A DNA stretch of 48,003 bases. Origin: a virus. The notes under the pieces are model-generated. The model did no database searches and was not told the origin of the DNA. It worked only from the letters and a program-made list of their open reading frames with translations. A program made the translations under genes and the position numbers. Location of the stretch: positions 1 to 48,003 of the IMG/VR virus record IMGVR_UViG_3300043788_000228. One strand, written 5' to 3'. Positions 41,286 to 48,003 of the stretch are shown here, one piece after another; the first letter of the stretch is position 1; every line of letters starts with the position of its first letter.

Positions 41286-43307
41286 TTAGATAGTACTCAC
41301 GTCCGGCTGGTTCCGAGAACCGCCGTATGTACGAGGTCCGAATCGTTTTGCGGTGTGCTCGGCCTCTGCGAATGCACGCTCAAAATCTTCCGCTTTACCT
41401 GTGCTGTTCCGCTTGTTCATATCTTTGACGAAGCCGCCCCACGGGTCGCGCTGAATGTAGAGCGCGATCGCGAGGGCGTCTGCACAGTCGTCGTGCCCGT
41501 TCTGGGCCTTAAGCGCGCCGGTTTGTGTACGCGTTAGGCTTTGAAGCTGCTTGAGCGTCGATCGGTCAGGGCAAATGAATCCCGGCATTGGCCGGTTTGT
41601 CTCGGGATTTCGCTCGCAGATTCCCTTGATGAGCACTTCGTCCATGAGCGGTCTAGTTCGCGCATTTGTATCCCAGCCCGGAAAAGACGTAGGTTCCGCG
41701 TGATCTTTATCGTACCGCCTCCAATAGTAGCAATTTGTCATGCCCATGTCGATACAATCGCGGACCAGTGCGAATCCGATGCCCTTCGTTTCGATCGCAT
41801 AGTACGGATGCTGGTACCAGAGATAAATGAGCCAAAGCTGCTTCATGAGCGTGTGGGCCGGGACGCGCGCTTCATACGTGGCGCACACCTTTTGATCGCT
41901 AAACCGCACGACTTGGCAAACGGTCGCATCCGACTCGATGGATTCGAAATTGGTCTGTGTGTCGATACCAAGTGAGTACATTTGATTCGAGCGCGGAGGC
42001 TCATAGAGCCGAAACTCTTGCCAGTCCGACACGAATGTTTGATCTACGCCGATCACGCCTTTGTCGTTTTCGCGCAGGATACCCCGAGCCTTCGGCACGC
42101 AGCCCTGCCGCATTACCGCGTCCATACATTCCGAGTCAAACGGGGACCGCTCGTAATTGACGAACCCCGAATCGATATCTGCCGGAAATTCTTGGTGAAA
42201 GCTTAAAAGCCGCGCTTCTGGCGTCGGCGCGTTACTATTATCGATCTTTCTACGCCGCCAATACAGCTGGCCGTCTGAAAGATTCCAGTATTTTTGAAGG
42301 TGTAGTTCTTCTTCGTTACCGTATCGGTTCATCTGGCCAATCGATGACTGTAGTTCTCCGATCTGCTCGCGTGTCATCTTTCGCAACTCGCCCCGCGGAT
42401 TATCGTCGCGGGTCGTATACCCTTCGTGGTGGTGCCAGAACGAGATAGCAGGAACCGCGCGATCGAGCCGATCCGGTACCCCGAGCTTGCCCGCTAGCAC
42501 TTGTTCCGCCGTGAGATTACGCGCTTCCATAATCCGTTTCGTCCACTTCGGATTATCTGCCATGATCTCGCGTATCTTCGGCTCGTAATACAAGTCGAAC
42601 CCATTGGGGGTAGTATCGACGATGAGCGTGACGTGCTCGGTCATATGCATGGCCGGAATCAAGCCCTCGGTCACAAGTGCCTTACGTTGATCGTTCATAA
42701 ACGCGAACTCGGAGATCAGCACGAACGGCGGCGTATCACCGCGAAACGAAGTCGGCACGGCAATCTGCAAACTGGAGTTTAGCCCCGGCTCGTAAATACG
42801 TTCTTTCGGATTCGGATTCTCGAAATGAATGTACTTGAGCGACTGTAAACGCCGCATCGGCTGCATCCAGTCGGGAATCGAGTTGACCATCGTCGCGACC
42901 TTCGTAGCGATCTTATCGCCCACATCTTCGTCATCGACGAGTATCAATGAACTCCGGTTTGGCTGCAATGCGTTGAGGATCGCAAGTCCGAGGTCCCAAG
43001 AAGTCCACCCGCATTGCCGCGGCTTATATTCCCAAATCTGCCGTGCGTATCCAGCGCGCCGCTGCGCTTCATAGCACACGGAAAGGATCGCTTGGCCGGT
43101 GAATGGACGCATGCGCGTGAGGTTATTGGTAATCTCGTCGCGCGTCATAAAGTAGTTGGATACGGCGAAATGCGGAGAGCGGGCGAACTGTCGAAGTTCC
43201 GCATACTGCCACTGCGCGAGTGTATCTTTCGTCGGGCGTGAATCGCCGAACTTAGATCGAAGGAACTCCTCGACAGTCATTAAATCTTCGGGCGTGTAGA
43301 GGTTCAT
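41286..43307 (-). CDS. terL: Terminase large subunit
   Basis: 673 residues. ATPase: a Walker A variant KPRQCGWTS (95-103), Walker B FVLISEF with E200, coupling motif DTTPNGF (231-237). RNase H-like nuclease: D449 in LGIDTQTN, E506 in AIETKGIG, and HDDCAD (D606, D607, D610) near the end. The lysine usually at the end of the Walker A loop is replaced by Trp (GWTS); the KxRQ lysine probably serves instead, as in many terminases. It cuts and pumps DNA into the head. Its start overlaps the small subunit gene by four bases. Confidence 0.92.
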   Translation of the reverse strand: MNLYTPEDLMTVEEFLRSKFGDSRPTKDTLAQWQYAELRQFARSPHFAVSNYFMTRDEITNNLTRMRPFTGQAILSVCYEAQRRAGYARQIWEYKPRQCGWTSWDLGLAILNALQPNRSSLILVDDEDVGDKIATKVATMVNSIPDWMQPMRRLQSLKYIHFENPNPKERIYEPGLNSSLQIAVPTSFRGDTPPFVLISEFAFMNDQRKALVTEGLIPAMHMTEHVTLIVDTTPNGFDLYYEPKIREIMADNPKWTKRIMEARNLTAEQVLAGKLGVPDRLDRAVPAISFWHHHEGYTTRDDNPRGELRKMTREQIGELQSSIGQMNRYGNEEELHLQKYWNLSDGQLYWRRRKIDNSNAPTPEARLLSFHQEFPADIDSGFVNYERSPFDSECMDAVMRQGCVPKARGILRENDKGVIGVDQTFVSDWQEFRLYEPPRSNQMYSLGIDTQTNFESIESDATVCQVVRFSDQKVCATYEARVPAHTLMKQLWLIYLWYQHPYYAIETKGIGFALVRDCIDMGMTNCYYWRRYDKDHAEPTSFPGWDTNARTRPLMDEVLIKGICERNPETNRPMPGFICPDRSTLKQLQSLTRTQTGALKAQNGHDDCADALAIALYIQRDPWGGFVKDMNKRNSTGKAEDFERAFAEAEHTAKRFGPRTYGGSRNQPDVSTI

Positions 43308-43894
43308 TCAGCCTCGTCTAACACAACCCGGATATACCGCTCGTAGAGATTACCGGAGCGCGGTTTATCGTCGATCTCGCCGATCATCTCAACCGACTTC
43401 AGTGCGGCTGCTGGATTATTCGACAGCATCCATTTGCGTAGCACCTTCACGCGCGTCGCTTGGCTTACGTCCATGCGTTCTAACATTTCACTCACGGAGC
43501 TATGCGGCACGCCGATCTGTACTTCTTCTATAAGCTCGTCGTACCGCGCGATGACTTCATCCGCATCGAGTTTGAATACTGCTGCGAGCGCAGACACACG
43601 ATCGCCCGCAAATTCTAAGAGCGCGTCCAAGTAAAGATCGTACCGACGACCACGCTCTTTCGCGTGCGTTTGCGCCGCGGCAAGGTCGTCGGTGATCTGC
43701 TGCTTGATCGGCTTACGCGCCTTCTTGGGTTTAGCCGGAGCCGCCTCTTGCACTGCCACCCCGCCCTCAAGCGCGAGGTATGGGTCGATCTTGCGCTCAT
43801 GCTCGTGCGGATGACGAATGACCACGGCAGGCATGATCGCCGTACCGAATCGATCCTCAAGAACGTCCTGTGGCGGTAGCTTTTTCCGTGGCAC
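43304..43894 (-). CDS. Terminase small subunit (probable)
   Basis: 196 residues directly upstream of TerL. A Lys/Pro-rich linker (KPKKARKPIKQQITDDLAA) precedes a helical half (LDALLEFAGDRVSALAAVFK; SVSEMLERMDVSQATRVKVL) that could form the DNA-recognition helix-turn-helix and oligomer helices. Assignment rests mainly on position and helical make-up. Confidence 0.6.
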   Translation of the reverse strand: MPRKKLPPQDVLEDRFGTAIMPAVVIRHPHEHERKIDPYLALEGGVAVQEAAPAKPKKARKPIKQQITDDLAAAQTHAKERGRRYDLYLDALLEFAGDRVSALAAVFKLDADEVIARYDELIEEVQIGVPHSSVSEMLERMDVSQATRVKVLRKWMLSNNPAAALKSVEMIGEIDDKPRSGNLYERYIRVVLDEAE

Positions 43895-43897
43895 GCG

Positions 43898-44263
43898 CTA
43901 GCCTTCGACCGGCATCGGCATTTCAGGTAACCCAGTACCCTCTTCATCGGTTGGCGGTCCCCCATACATGTTCAAGGGGATACCGAGCCGCTTCGCTTCG
44001 AAGGCCATCTCTGCCTCATCGTCCAGTATTCGCGGGCCGCCGCCCTTTGCCGTATCCGCATTCTCTTGCGCCTTCGCGATCCGCTTCGCTTGCATAGCCA
44101 TGAACTCTGCCGTACGTTGATCGATCCGCGCGCCCACGCGTTCCGCGATCTCGAACGCCTTTGCCATTTCCATGACGGCGCTAGCCATGCGTGTGATGAA
44201 CCACGCCCAGCCTCCAAGCGCGGCTACAAGGAGGCAGGCAAATACGCTCCCCTCATTCCACAT
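43898..44263 (-). CDS. Membrane-anchored coiled-coil protein
   Basis: 121 residues: an N-terminal transmembrane segment (VFACLLVAALGGWAWFI), then a charged helix (MEMAKAFEIAERVGARIDQR...AKAQENADTAKG) and a Pro-rich tail. Such a layout resembles i-spanin or membrane-assembly proteins. ATG overlaps the preceding mini-gene by 11 bases. Confidence 0.55.
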   Translation of the reverse strand: MWNEGSVFACLLVAALGGWAWFITRMASAVMEMAKAFEIAERVGARIDQRTAEFMAMQAKRIAKAQENADTAKGGGPRILDDEAEMAFEAKRLGIPLNMYGGPPTDEEGTGLPEMPMPVEG

Positions 44264-44354
44264 CGGTCGGCCACTTTACGATCGCCACAACGCCGACGCC
44301 GCCAACGATCCATAGCGTTGCAAGCAGGCACACGAATCCCGTCCAGAGGTCCAC
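44253..44354 (-). CDS. Single-pass membrane mini-protein
   Basis: 33 residues from GTG 44354, sharing one base with the previous stop (TAGTG). FVCLLATLWIVGGVGVVAIV is a transmembrane stretch with a short charged end. It exactly fills the gap between two genes, which supports it. Role may be in lysis or holin function, by inference. Confidence 0.5.
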   Translation of the reverse strand: MDLWTGFVCLLATLWIVGGVGVVAIVKWPTDVE

Positions 44355-44551
44355 TAGAATGTTCTCGCGATCTGCGCCACGAGCGCCGCGAAGCATATAA
44401 GCGTTAGGAGCCCAAGCGCGATCGGTCCGCTATTCTGAAAGGCGTTGATTCGCCCGTCGCGGTGATGCGCGAGAGCGTCCTCTTTCAAAGCCTGTGCGCC
44501 GATCGTTAGGCACCCAAACAACACGACTAGTGCCCCCACGTCAGCCACCAT
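44354..44551 (-). CDS. Two-span small membrane protein (holin-like)
   Basis: 65 residues from ATG 44551. Two hydrophobic stretches (VGALVVLFGCLTIGA; GPIALGLLTLICFAALVA) are separated by a charged loop (KEDALAHHRDGRINAF). The longer frame from 44626 runs over the upstream gene. This layout fits a class II holin, but the amidase is 19 kb away in the same operon. Confidence 0.5.
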   Translation of the reverse strand: MVADVGALVVLFGCLTIGAQALKEDALAHHRDGRINAFQNSGPIALGLLTLICFAALVAQIARTF

Positions 44552-44601
44552 TGCTCCGGCGTCGGTACACGCCCCCACGCGCGTTGCTCCTGCTCGTTCA
44601 T
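44527..44601 (-). CDS. Possible 24-residue peptide
   Basis: ATG 44601 overlaps the previous stop (ATGA); the frame reads MNEQEQRAWGRVPTPEQWWL and stops inside the beginning of the holin-like gene. It contains CAGGAG close to the next start. It could simply be a coupling leader. Confidence 0.3.
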   Translation of the reverse strand: MNEQEQRAWGRVPTPEQWWLTWGH

Positions 44602-44801
44602 AATTCCGGCATCTCCCGCTCGGCAATTTGTGCGGCGCGGATCAAGTCGCACGCGATCGACTTCGCCTTGTGCGGAGTAAACTCCGATGTCACTTCCGTG
44701 CACGTTCTTCCCTCCTCGTCCACTTGTACAATCAAAAATACCACGTTACCCTGCCGGGGGAAGCACGTCATCGCCCCCGTCGCTCCGGTCAGGCTACTCA
44801 T
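44598..44801 (-). CDS. Hypothetical small protein
   Basis: 67 residues from ATG 44801, eight bases inside the end of the regulator gene. Beta-like VVFLIVQVDEEGRTCTEVTS then a helix KAKSIACDLIRAAQIAERE. No family recognised. Confidence 0.55.
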   Translation of the reverse strand: MSSLTGATGAMTCFPRQGNVVFLIVQVDEEGRTCTEVTSEFTPHKAKSIACDLIRAAQIAEREMPEL

Positions 44802-45126
44802 CGAGACCACCACGTCCGGCCAGCGCGCGCACGACCCTGCGCGCGACCGCCGTCGTGAGCGCCGCACGCTGCGTTCCCACTGTCGGCCGCGGTACGTACG
44901 GCGCCACCGGCAGCACGCCGAGCATCGTCCACCCTGCAGCGGTGATCCCGTAAATCCCCCGTCGATACGGCCGTTTGCGTTCGAGCAGCCCCTCTTCGGT
45001 CAGCGCTCGCAGGTACCACCCGACGGCATACGACGTGGCCCGCATGGTCCGGGCAAGCTCGATCTGCCTCGGCCAGAACCCGTAATTCCGCACGAACTTC
45101 GCGACGGCGCGCAGCGTTTCGGTCAT
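44794..45126 (-). CDS. Winged helix-turn-helix regulator (LexA N-terminal-like)
   Basis: 110 residues from ATG 45126; TTG 45186 is the alternative (130 residues), but its ribosome site would lie at or upstream of the expected transcription start. VAKFVRNYGFWPRQIELAR is helix 1 and 2, MRATSYAVGWYLRALTEEG the recognition helix, and LLERKRPYRRGIYGIT the wing, as in the LexA DNA-binding domain. There is no protease domain. As the first gene of the late block it may repress or activate that block. Confidence 0.65.
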   Translation of the reverse strand: MTETLRAVAKFVRNYGFWPRQIELARTMRATSYAVGWYLRALTEEGLLERKRPYRRGIYGITAAGWTMLGVLPVAPYVPRPTVGTQRAALTTAVARRVVRALAGRGGLDE

Positions 45127-45191
45127 CCCGCGCGACCGCTCGCGTTCCGGGTTGAGTTGTGGGGCGATCTTCGTCTTGTGTCTCAAGGGTC

Positions 45192-45644
45192 ATGCCTCGT
45201 ATCATACAAGTGATGCCATACCGCGACAAGTTGACCAAGGTTCCGTACCGCGCGCGCCCCCCATTCGTAGCTGCGCCGCGCACGTGCGCCGCTTGCGGCT
45301 CGCCGTTCGATGGGACGCACCTCAACGCTAACGGTCTCCAGCTTGTCGGCCAGCGGTGGTACTGCGGCGTAAACTGCCGGACCCGTGCCTGGAAGCGCCG
45401 CGGGCGTCGCACGCCCAGTCTACCCCCGCTCCCCGCGGTCGATCCGACTGCGGGCAAGCAGACGTGCCGCATCTGCGCGAGCCCGCTTACTGAGGCCGGA
45501 CTCTGCCCCTCGTGCCGTATTGCGCAGGAAGTCCACCGCGTCTTTCGTGCGCAGGCGAAAGTCGCCGATCGGTTGCGGGTCCGGCAGCGCCGTCTTTCCG
45601 CGCATCTGATCGATCAACGCGCGAAGCCGCGCTTGGAAGAATAG
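45192..45644 (+). CDS. Zinc-ribbon protein
   Basis: 150 residues from ATG 45192 (ATG 45213 is also possible). There are two cysteine sets: CAACGSPF...WYCGVNC and CRICASPL...CPSC, each like a zinc ribbon. The C-terminus is Arg-rich (RVRQRRLSAHLIDQRAKP), suggesting nucleic-acid binding. It is divergent from the regulator and overlaps its promoter. Function unknown; perhaps a host-transcription or early regulatory factor. Confidence 0.55.
   Translation: MPRIIQVMPYRDKLTKVPYRARPPFVAAPRTCAACGSPFDGTHLNANGLQLVGQRWYCGVNCRTRAWKRRGRRTPSLPPLPAVDPTAGKQTCRICASPLTEAGLCPSCRIAQEVHRVFRAQAKVADRLRVRQRRLSAHLIDQRAKPRLEE
45201..45229 (-). promoter_or_regulatory. Late-block promoter
   Basis: On the - strand TTGTCG (45224-45229), 17 bases, and TATGAT (45201-45206) form a good sigma-70-like promoter. 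It lies just before the winged-helix regulator and terminase genes and is the only promoter I see at the head of the late operon. Confidence 0.6.
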
Positions 45645-46299
45645 CCAGCCTCGACGCATACCCCGTCCCTCCACGTTTTTCTTTGTATCAGCCGCTACGC
45701 CGCCGAAACCTAAAAACGGCGTAGCGTGCGGCAATCATACACCGTTTATACACCGGTATGCAAGCCCGTTTTTTTTTTTTTTTCAAAAAATTTCGGGCAA
45801 CCCGGCTGAAGACTCAGCCTTGTAAACCCGTCTCAAGTGCGCGCCGTGCGCGCGGGTTGCCACCCCGAGGTGGGTATGCGTGGCAAGTGCGCCGACCGCA
45901 CGCGGATGGCCGTACATCCTCAAATATTTAATTTGGTGACATGCACCACGAGGGAATCGGCGCCTGCTCATTTACTTAGCATACTAACCGTAAGTCTTAA
46001 TAGATACTTTTATCGCAATGGGCGCGTGAACATTAAGATACGCCCGGCTTCGTGGAAGCCCGGTCTACGCAGTTCGGATGACCTGGAGTACTCCCCGATA
46101 ACTTCGATGGGCCTCCCTACGGACGAGAGGGTCCAGCTTTGGGCGCGTGCGAGCGCGTATGAGTGCGTGCAGTGGCATACTCCGTACGCGAACATATGTA
46201 CGTGATAGGCGCACTACTCACCTCATACGGGATACCTACACGTAGCGTGTGATAGGATGCCGGAGTGACGAGACTGCCGGACGGCAGGACGAGGAGCCA
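45645..46299 (+). promoter_or_regulatory. Hairpin-rich intergenic region
   Basis: This 655-base stretch holds no convincing gene. It contains the poly-T element (45764-45798), a hairpin GGCTGA-AGAC-TCAGCC (45804-45819), an AT-rich island with possible promoter hexamers (about 45925-46020), a hairpin GGCTTC-GTG-GAAGCC (46046-46060), ACACG-TAG-CGTGT (46238-46250) and CTGCC-GGAC-GGCAG (46274-46287). GTGATAGG occurs twice (about 46202 and 46249). It is the only large gap, so early promoters, an origin or a structured RNA could lie here. Confidence 0.45.
45764..45798 (+). repeat. T15 run inside GCCCG/CGGGC inverted repeat
   Basis: GCCCG (45764-45768), 15 T (45769-45783), C, six A, three T, then CGGGC (45794-45798). 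The A and T tracts can pair within the GC clamps. On the + strand it could terminate the zinc-ribbon transcript. The homopolymer length is prone to sequencing error. Confidence 0.6.
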
Positions 46300-46365
46300 A
46301 TGGGGACACAGACAATGAAAGTAGGCAGGCTACATATAGTGGGCAGTCGAGAAGATTGCGTTTGA
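46300..46365 (+). CDS. Possible 21-residue peptide
   Basis: ATG 46300 follows GAGGAG by three bases; the frame reads MGTQTMKVGRLHIVGSREDC and one more residue before TGA. The spacing is short and it ends at the operator-like repeat, so it may not be translated. Confidence 0.25.
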   Translation: MGTQTMKVGRLHIVGSREDCV

Positions 46366-46397
46366 GCTGGTGTATGGTGTACTATACATACACCAGC
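46366..46397 (+). promoter_or_regulatory. 11-bp perfect inverted repeat, probable operator
   Basis: GCTGGTGTATG and CATACACCAGC flank a 10-base loop. TATACA (46383-46388), a -10-like hexamer, lies inside it with TTGAGC (46362-46367) 15 bases upstream, so it may be a repressed early promoter. It stands 86 bases before the first gene of the small-gene operon. As RNA it would form a strong hairpin. Confidence 0.5.
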
Positions 46398-46482
46398 CGG
46401 ATTTCCTGGCAGGATTTTCCGCCGAGGGATCAGCGCGACCGCATAATCTTGCAGCCCCGCAGGCAAGGAGGAGATACCACTC

Positions 46483-46623
46483 ATGGCATACCGCTCGCTC
46501 GCTATCCACACCTATCAGTGGCCGGAGGCGGTCACCGCCCCTCAGCGCCGCGCGCTCGTCGCGGCTACCGCTATCGTCGCTACGCTGCCCGGCAGCGCAT
46601 CGTTTGGCGGGTGGCGCGCATGA
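46483..46623 (+). CDS. Small hypothetical protein
   Basis: 46 residues, with a strong AAGGAGGAG nine bases before ATG. Sequence is Ala/Arg-rich (PQRRALVAATAIVATLPGSA), with one weakly hydrophobic stretch. It is the first gene of the early operon; its stop overlaps the next ATG (ATGA). Confidence 0.6.
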   Translation: MAYRSLAIHTYQWPEAVTAPQRRALVAATAIVATLPGSASFGGWRA

Positions 46624-46997
46624 GTACCGCCGAGATGCCCCACGTCTACGACGGCATCATGTATACGATCCGTCATATCATCGACGGACGCCTCGGCGAG
46701 ATCGAGCGTGTTCGTGGCGAGGAGCTGCGAGCGAAACTCGAAGTTCTCCCCGCGACCCACGGCATCGTTATTTTCGGCCACGATGAAAAGTATGAGGCTT
46801 GGGGCGATACGCGCCTGCGCGTCTATCGCATCATCCACAACGCTCTTGATCTTGCTAACCACCTGTCGCTTACGCGCCCGACGCAATCCTGCGTCCATGC
46901 TGGCACGCCGCGCACGGCAAGCGATATCGAGGAGGCCACGATCACCTACGCTCAGGCCGTGCAGTACGGGCTAGTGACCAGCGAAGGGCGGTGGTAG
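46620..46997 (+). CDS. Hypothetical protein
   Basis: 125 residues from ATG 46620. It has helical, charged sequence (IRHIIDGRLGEIERVRGEEL), HGIVIFGHDEKYEAWGDTRL, and a C-terminal helix (SDIEEATITYAQAVQYGLV). No family recognised. It is coupled with its neighbours in the early operon. Confidence 0.6.
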   Translation: MSTAEMPHVYDGIMYTIRHIIDGRLGEIERVRGEELRAKLEVLPATHGIVIFGHDEKYEAWGDTRLRVYRIIHNALDLANHLSLTRPTQSCVHAGTPRTASDIEEATITYAQAVQYGLVTSEGRW

Positions 46998-46999
46998 TC

Positions 47000-47122
47000 A
47001 TGGCGCAGACGCAAGACGCGCTCGCACGCGCAATTCTTCCCTGCGGCTGCACGGGAACGTGCTGGCTCGACCGACAAATAGCTGCCGCGAGGCCGCAACG
47101 CGATCATGCAGCCACGCCATGA
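47000..47122 (+). CDS. Small Cys-containing peptide
   Basis: 40 residues from ATG 47000. The core LPCGCTGTCWLD has three cysteines in CxCxxxC order, perhaps a metal site. Its TGA overlaps the next ATG (ATGA), which supports it. Function unknown. Confidence 0.5.
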   Translation: MAQTQDALARAILPCGCTGTCWLDRQIAAARPQRDHAATP

Positions 47123-47469
47123 GCACGGGGAACGAACTCATGGTCATATCACCCTACTACGCGGACGGCGTGTGGGCGTTCGACGATCCCGCGCGCGGGC
47201 TCGCGCGCGAAGCGCTCGTCGCAGGCATGCCGGAGATCATCCGCGCGATGGTAGGTGAGCGCACGTCATTCACTGCGATCATCAGCGCTGCGCCGTTCCC
47301 CGGCGCGGCCTATCGACTCGACCATGAGCGCCACGACACTGTATCTGGCGACTGGTACCAGATGCACAGCACCGAGCTACACGGATGGCTGTGTCCAGCG
47401 CTACTGCGATTCTTCGCGACCGCTCCCGCACATATCTACATCTCGATAAAAAGAGAACAATATGACTGA
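47119..47469 (+). CDS. DUF6717-like protein
   Basis: 116 residues from ATG 47119. VISPYYADGVWAFDDPARGL then LVAGMPEIIRAM, FPGAAYRL, GDWYQM, GWLCPALLRFFATAPAHIYI follow the layout of a small conserved phage and bacterial family (I recall it as DUF6717). The biochemical role is unknown. It ends eight bases inside the repeat gene. Confidence 0.65.
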   Translation: MSTGNELMVISPYYADGVWAFDDPARGLAREALVAGMPEIIRAMVGERTSFTAIISAAPFPGAAYRLDHERHDTVSGDWYQMHSTELHGWLCPALLRFFATAPAHIYISIKREQYD

Positions 47470-47998
47470 CCACTCATCTAGGACCCTGACACTGTGGCAG
47501 CTCGTCGCTGCGGGCGCATGCGAGGATCAGCGCCGCAAATTCCGGACGCTCTTCGGGCGCTCGATCGAGGTCACACGCGAGCGCTGTGTTGCGCATGCAG
47601 CTGACTTCGATTGGCGGTGGGCTGCATCGCATCTCCTCCGCCCGCCCGCGCAGGCGGAATTCGAGCGCGTGACGGCGCCCGCGTGGGCGGACTACGACCG
47701 CGTGAGGGCGGCCGCGCAGGCGGACTACGACCGCGCGACGGCGGCCGCGCAGGCGGAATTCGACCGCGTGAGGGCGGCCGCGGGGGCGGACTACGACCGC
47801 GCGACGGCGGACGCGTGGGCGGAATTCGACCGCGCGACGGCGGCCGCGTGGGCGGAATTCGACCGCGTGAGGGCGGCCGCGCGGGCGGACTACGACCGCG
47901 TGAGGGCGGCCGCGCAGGCGGAATTCGAGCGCGCGACGGCGGCCGCGTGGGCGGACGCGTACCTGGCAGACACGGGCACGGAGGAGGCGAAAAAATGA
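47462..47998 (+). CDS. 11-residue-repeat protein, complete copy
   Basis: 178 residues from ATG 47462. The first ~62 residues (TLTLWQLVAAGACEDQRRKF; WRWAASHLLRP) look globular or helical; nine 11-residue repeats follow, then GTEEAKK. See the entry at 2-547 for the repeat form. The next gene appears to start at its stop (ATGA). Function unknown; the variable helical array could be a ruler, a binding scaffold or an inhibitor. Confidence 0.75.
   Translation: MTDHSSRTLTLWQLVAAGACEDQRRKFRTLFGRSIEVTRERCVAHAADFDWRWAASHLLRPPAQAEFERVTAPAWADYDRVRAAAQADYDRATAAAQAEFDRVRAAAGADYDRATADAWAEFDRATAAAWAEFDRVRAAARADYDRVRAAAQAEFERATAAAWADAYLADTGTEEAKK
47648..47944 (+). repeat. 33-bp in-frame tandem repeat array, nine units
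   Basis: Nine 33-bp units of the same family as 98-493, in the same place in the gene, but in a different order of variants and three units shorter (99 bases). Confidence 0.9.
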
Positions 47999-48003
47999 GG
48001 ACC
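47995..48003 (+). CDS. Start of the second repeat-gene copy (cut by window end)
   Basis: ATG AGG ACC overlaps the TGA of the first copy. It matches codons 7-8 of the first copy (AGG ACC, reading RT before LTLWQL), so it is probably the beginning of the gene whose remainder opens the window at position 2. Confidence 0.4.

Noticed and set aside
45837-46205. + strand 122-residue frame in the intergenic region
   Set aside because: It starts without a ribosome site, crosses several hairpins and shows no recognisable protein pattern.
45645-46300. tRNA gene
   Set aside because: Hairpins are present, but no T-arm/anticodon arrangement or CCA-adjacent acceptor stem could be built.
1-48003. Prophage with integrase and attachment sites
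   Set aside because: No tyrosine or serine integrase, excisionase or bacterial flanking genes are visible.

Overview
The window is a nearly complete genome of a tailed double-stranded DNA phage, about 48 kb and moderately GC-rich. It has two opposing gene blocks. The replication and early genes lie on the + strand, from about 46.4 kb across the contig ends to 16.6 kb. The structural, packaging and lysis genes lie on the - strand, from 45.2 kb down to 16.5 kb. There is a large terminase, a portal, a scaffold, a coat protein, P22-like head-tail adaptor and propeller proteins, and large internal virion proteins, one with a lysozyme-type transglycosylase. There is no tape measure, tail tube or sheath. 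This points to short-tailed (podovirus-type) morphology. I see no integrase, tRNA or CRISPR array. The host cannot be read with confidence. Several proteins carry Sec-type signal peptides and Thr-Pro linkers, so a bacterial host is assumed and nothing narrower.

Right end and left end (46.3-48.0 kb and 0-1.1 kb): a small-gene early operon follows a hairpin-rich intergenic region. It ends in a gene made of 33-bp (11-residue) repeats. The first ~120 bases of the window repeat those at 47551 onward, and the last nine bases look like the start of a second copy of the same gene. The two contig ends therefore probably join, with a tandem pair of repeat genes at the junction.

Replication block (1.1-16.6 kb): a PrimPol and a RecA-like helicase ATPase are followed by a perfect 387-bp tandem duplication of a small helix-turn-helix gene with its own promoter. 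Next come three overlapping genes for exported, fibre-like proteins, which are out of place on this strand. Then a CxxC protein, a ribbon-helix-helix regulator, an SNF2-type helicase, and a fusion of uracil-DNA glycosylase to family A DNA polymerase. A second promoter then drives a recombination cassette: a Cas4/RecB-like nuclease, a MazG-like protein, a RecA-like ATPase whose Walker A lies at its C-terminus (apparently circularly permuted), an ssDNA-binding-like protein, a DnaJ-type zinc finger, two mini membrane proteins and a VRR-NUC nuclease.

Late block (- strand, 45.2 to 16.5 kb, in transcription order): a winged-helix regulator, small membrane proteins, small and large terminase, a GroES-like co-chaperonin, portal, scaffold, a promoter with an abutting parS-like palindrome, coat protein, minor virion proteins and short very basic proteins. 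These are followed by head-tail adaptor, propeller, fibre proteins, an exported protein related to one on the + strand, an amidase endolysin, and internal/ejection proteins. Most genes overlap by 1-8 bases, indicating translational coupling.
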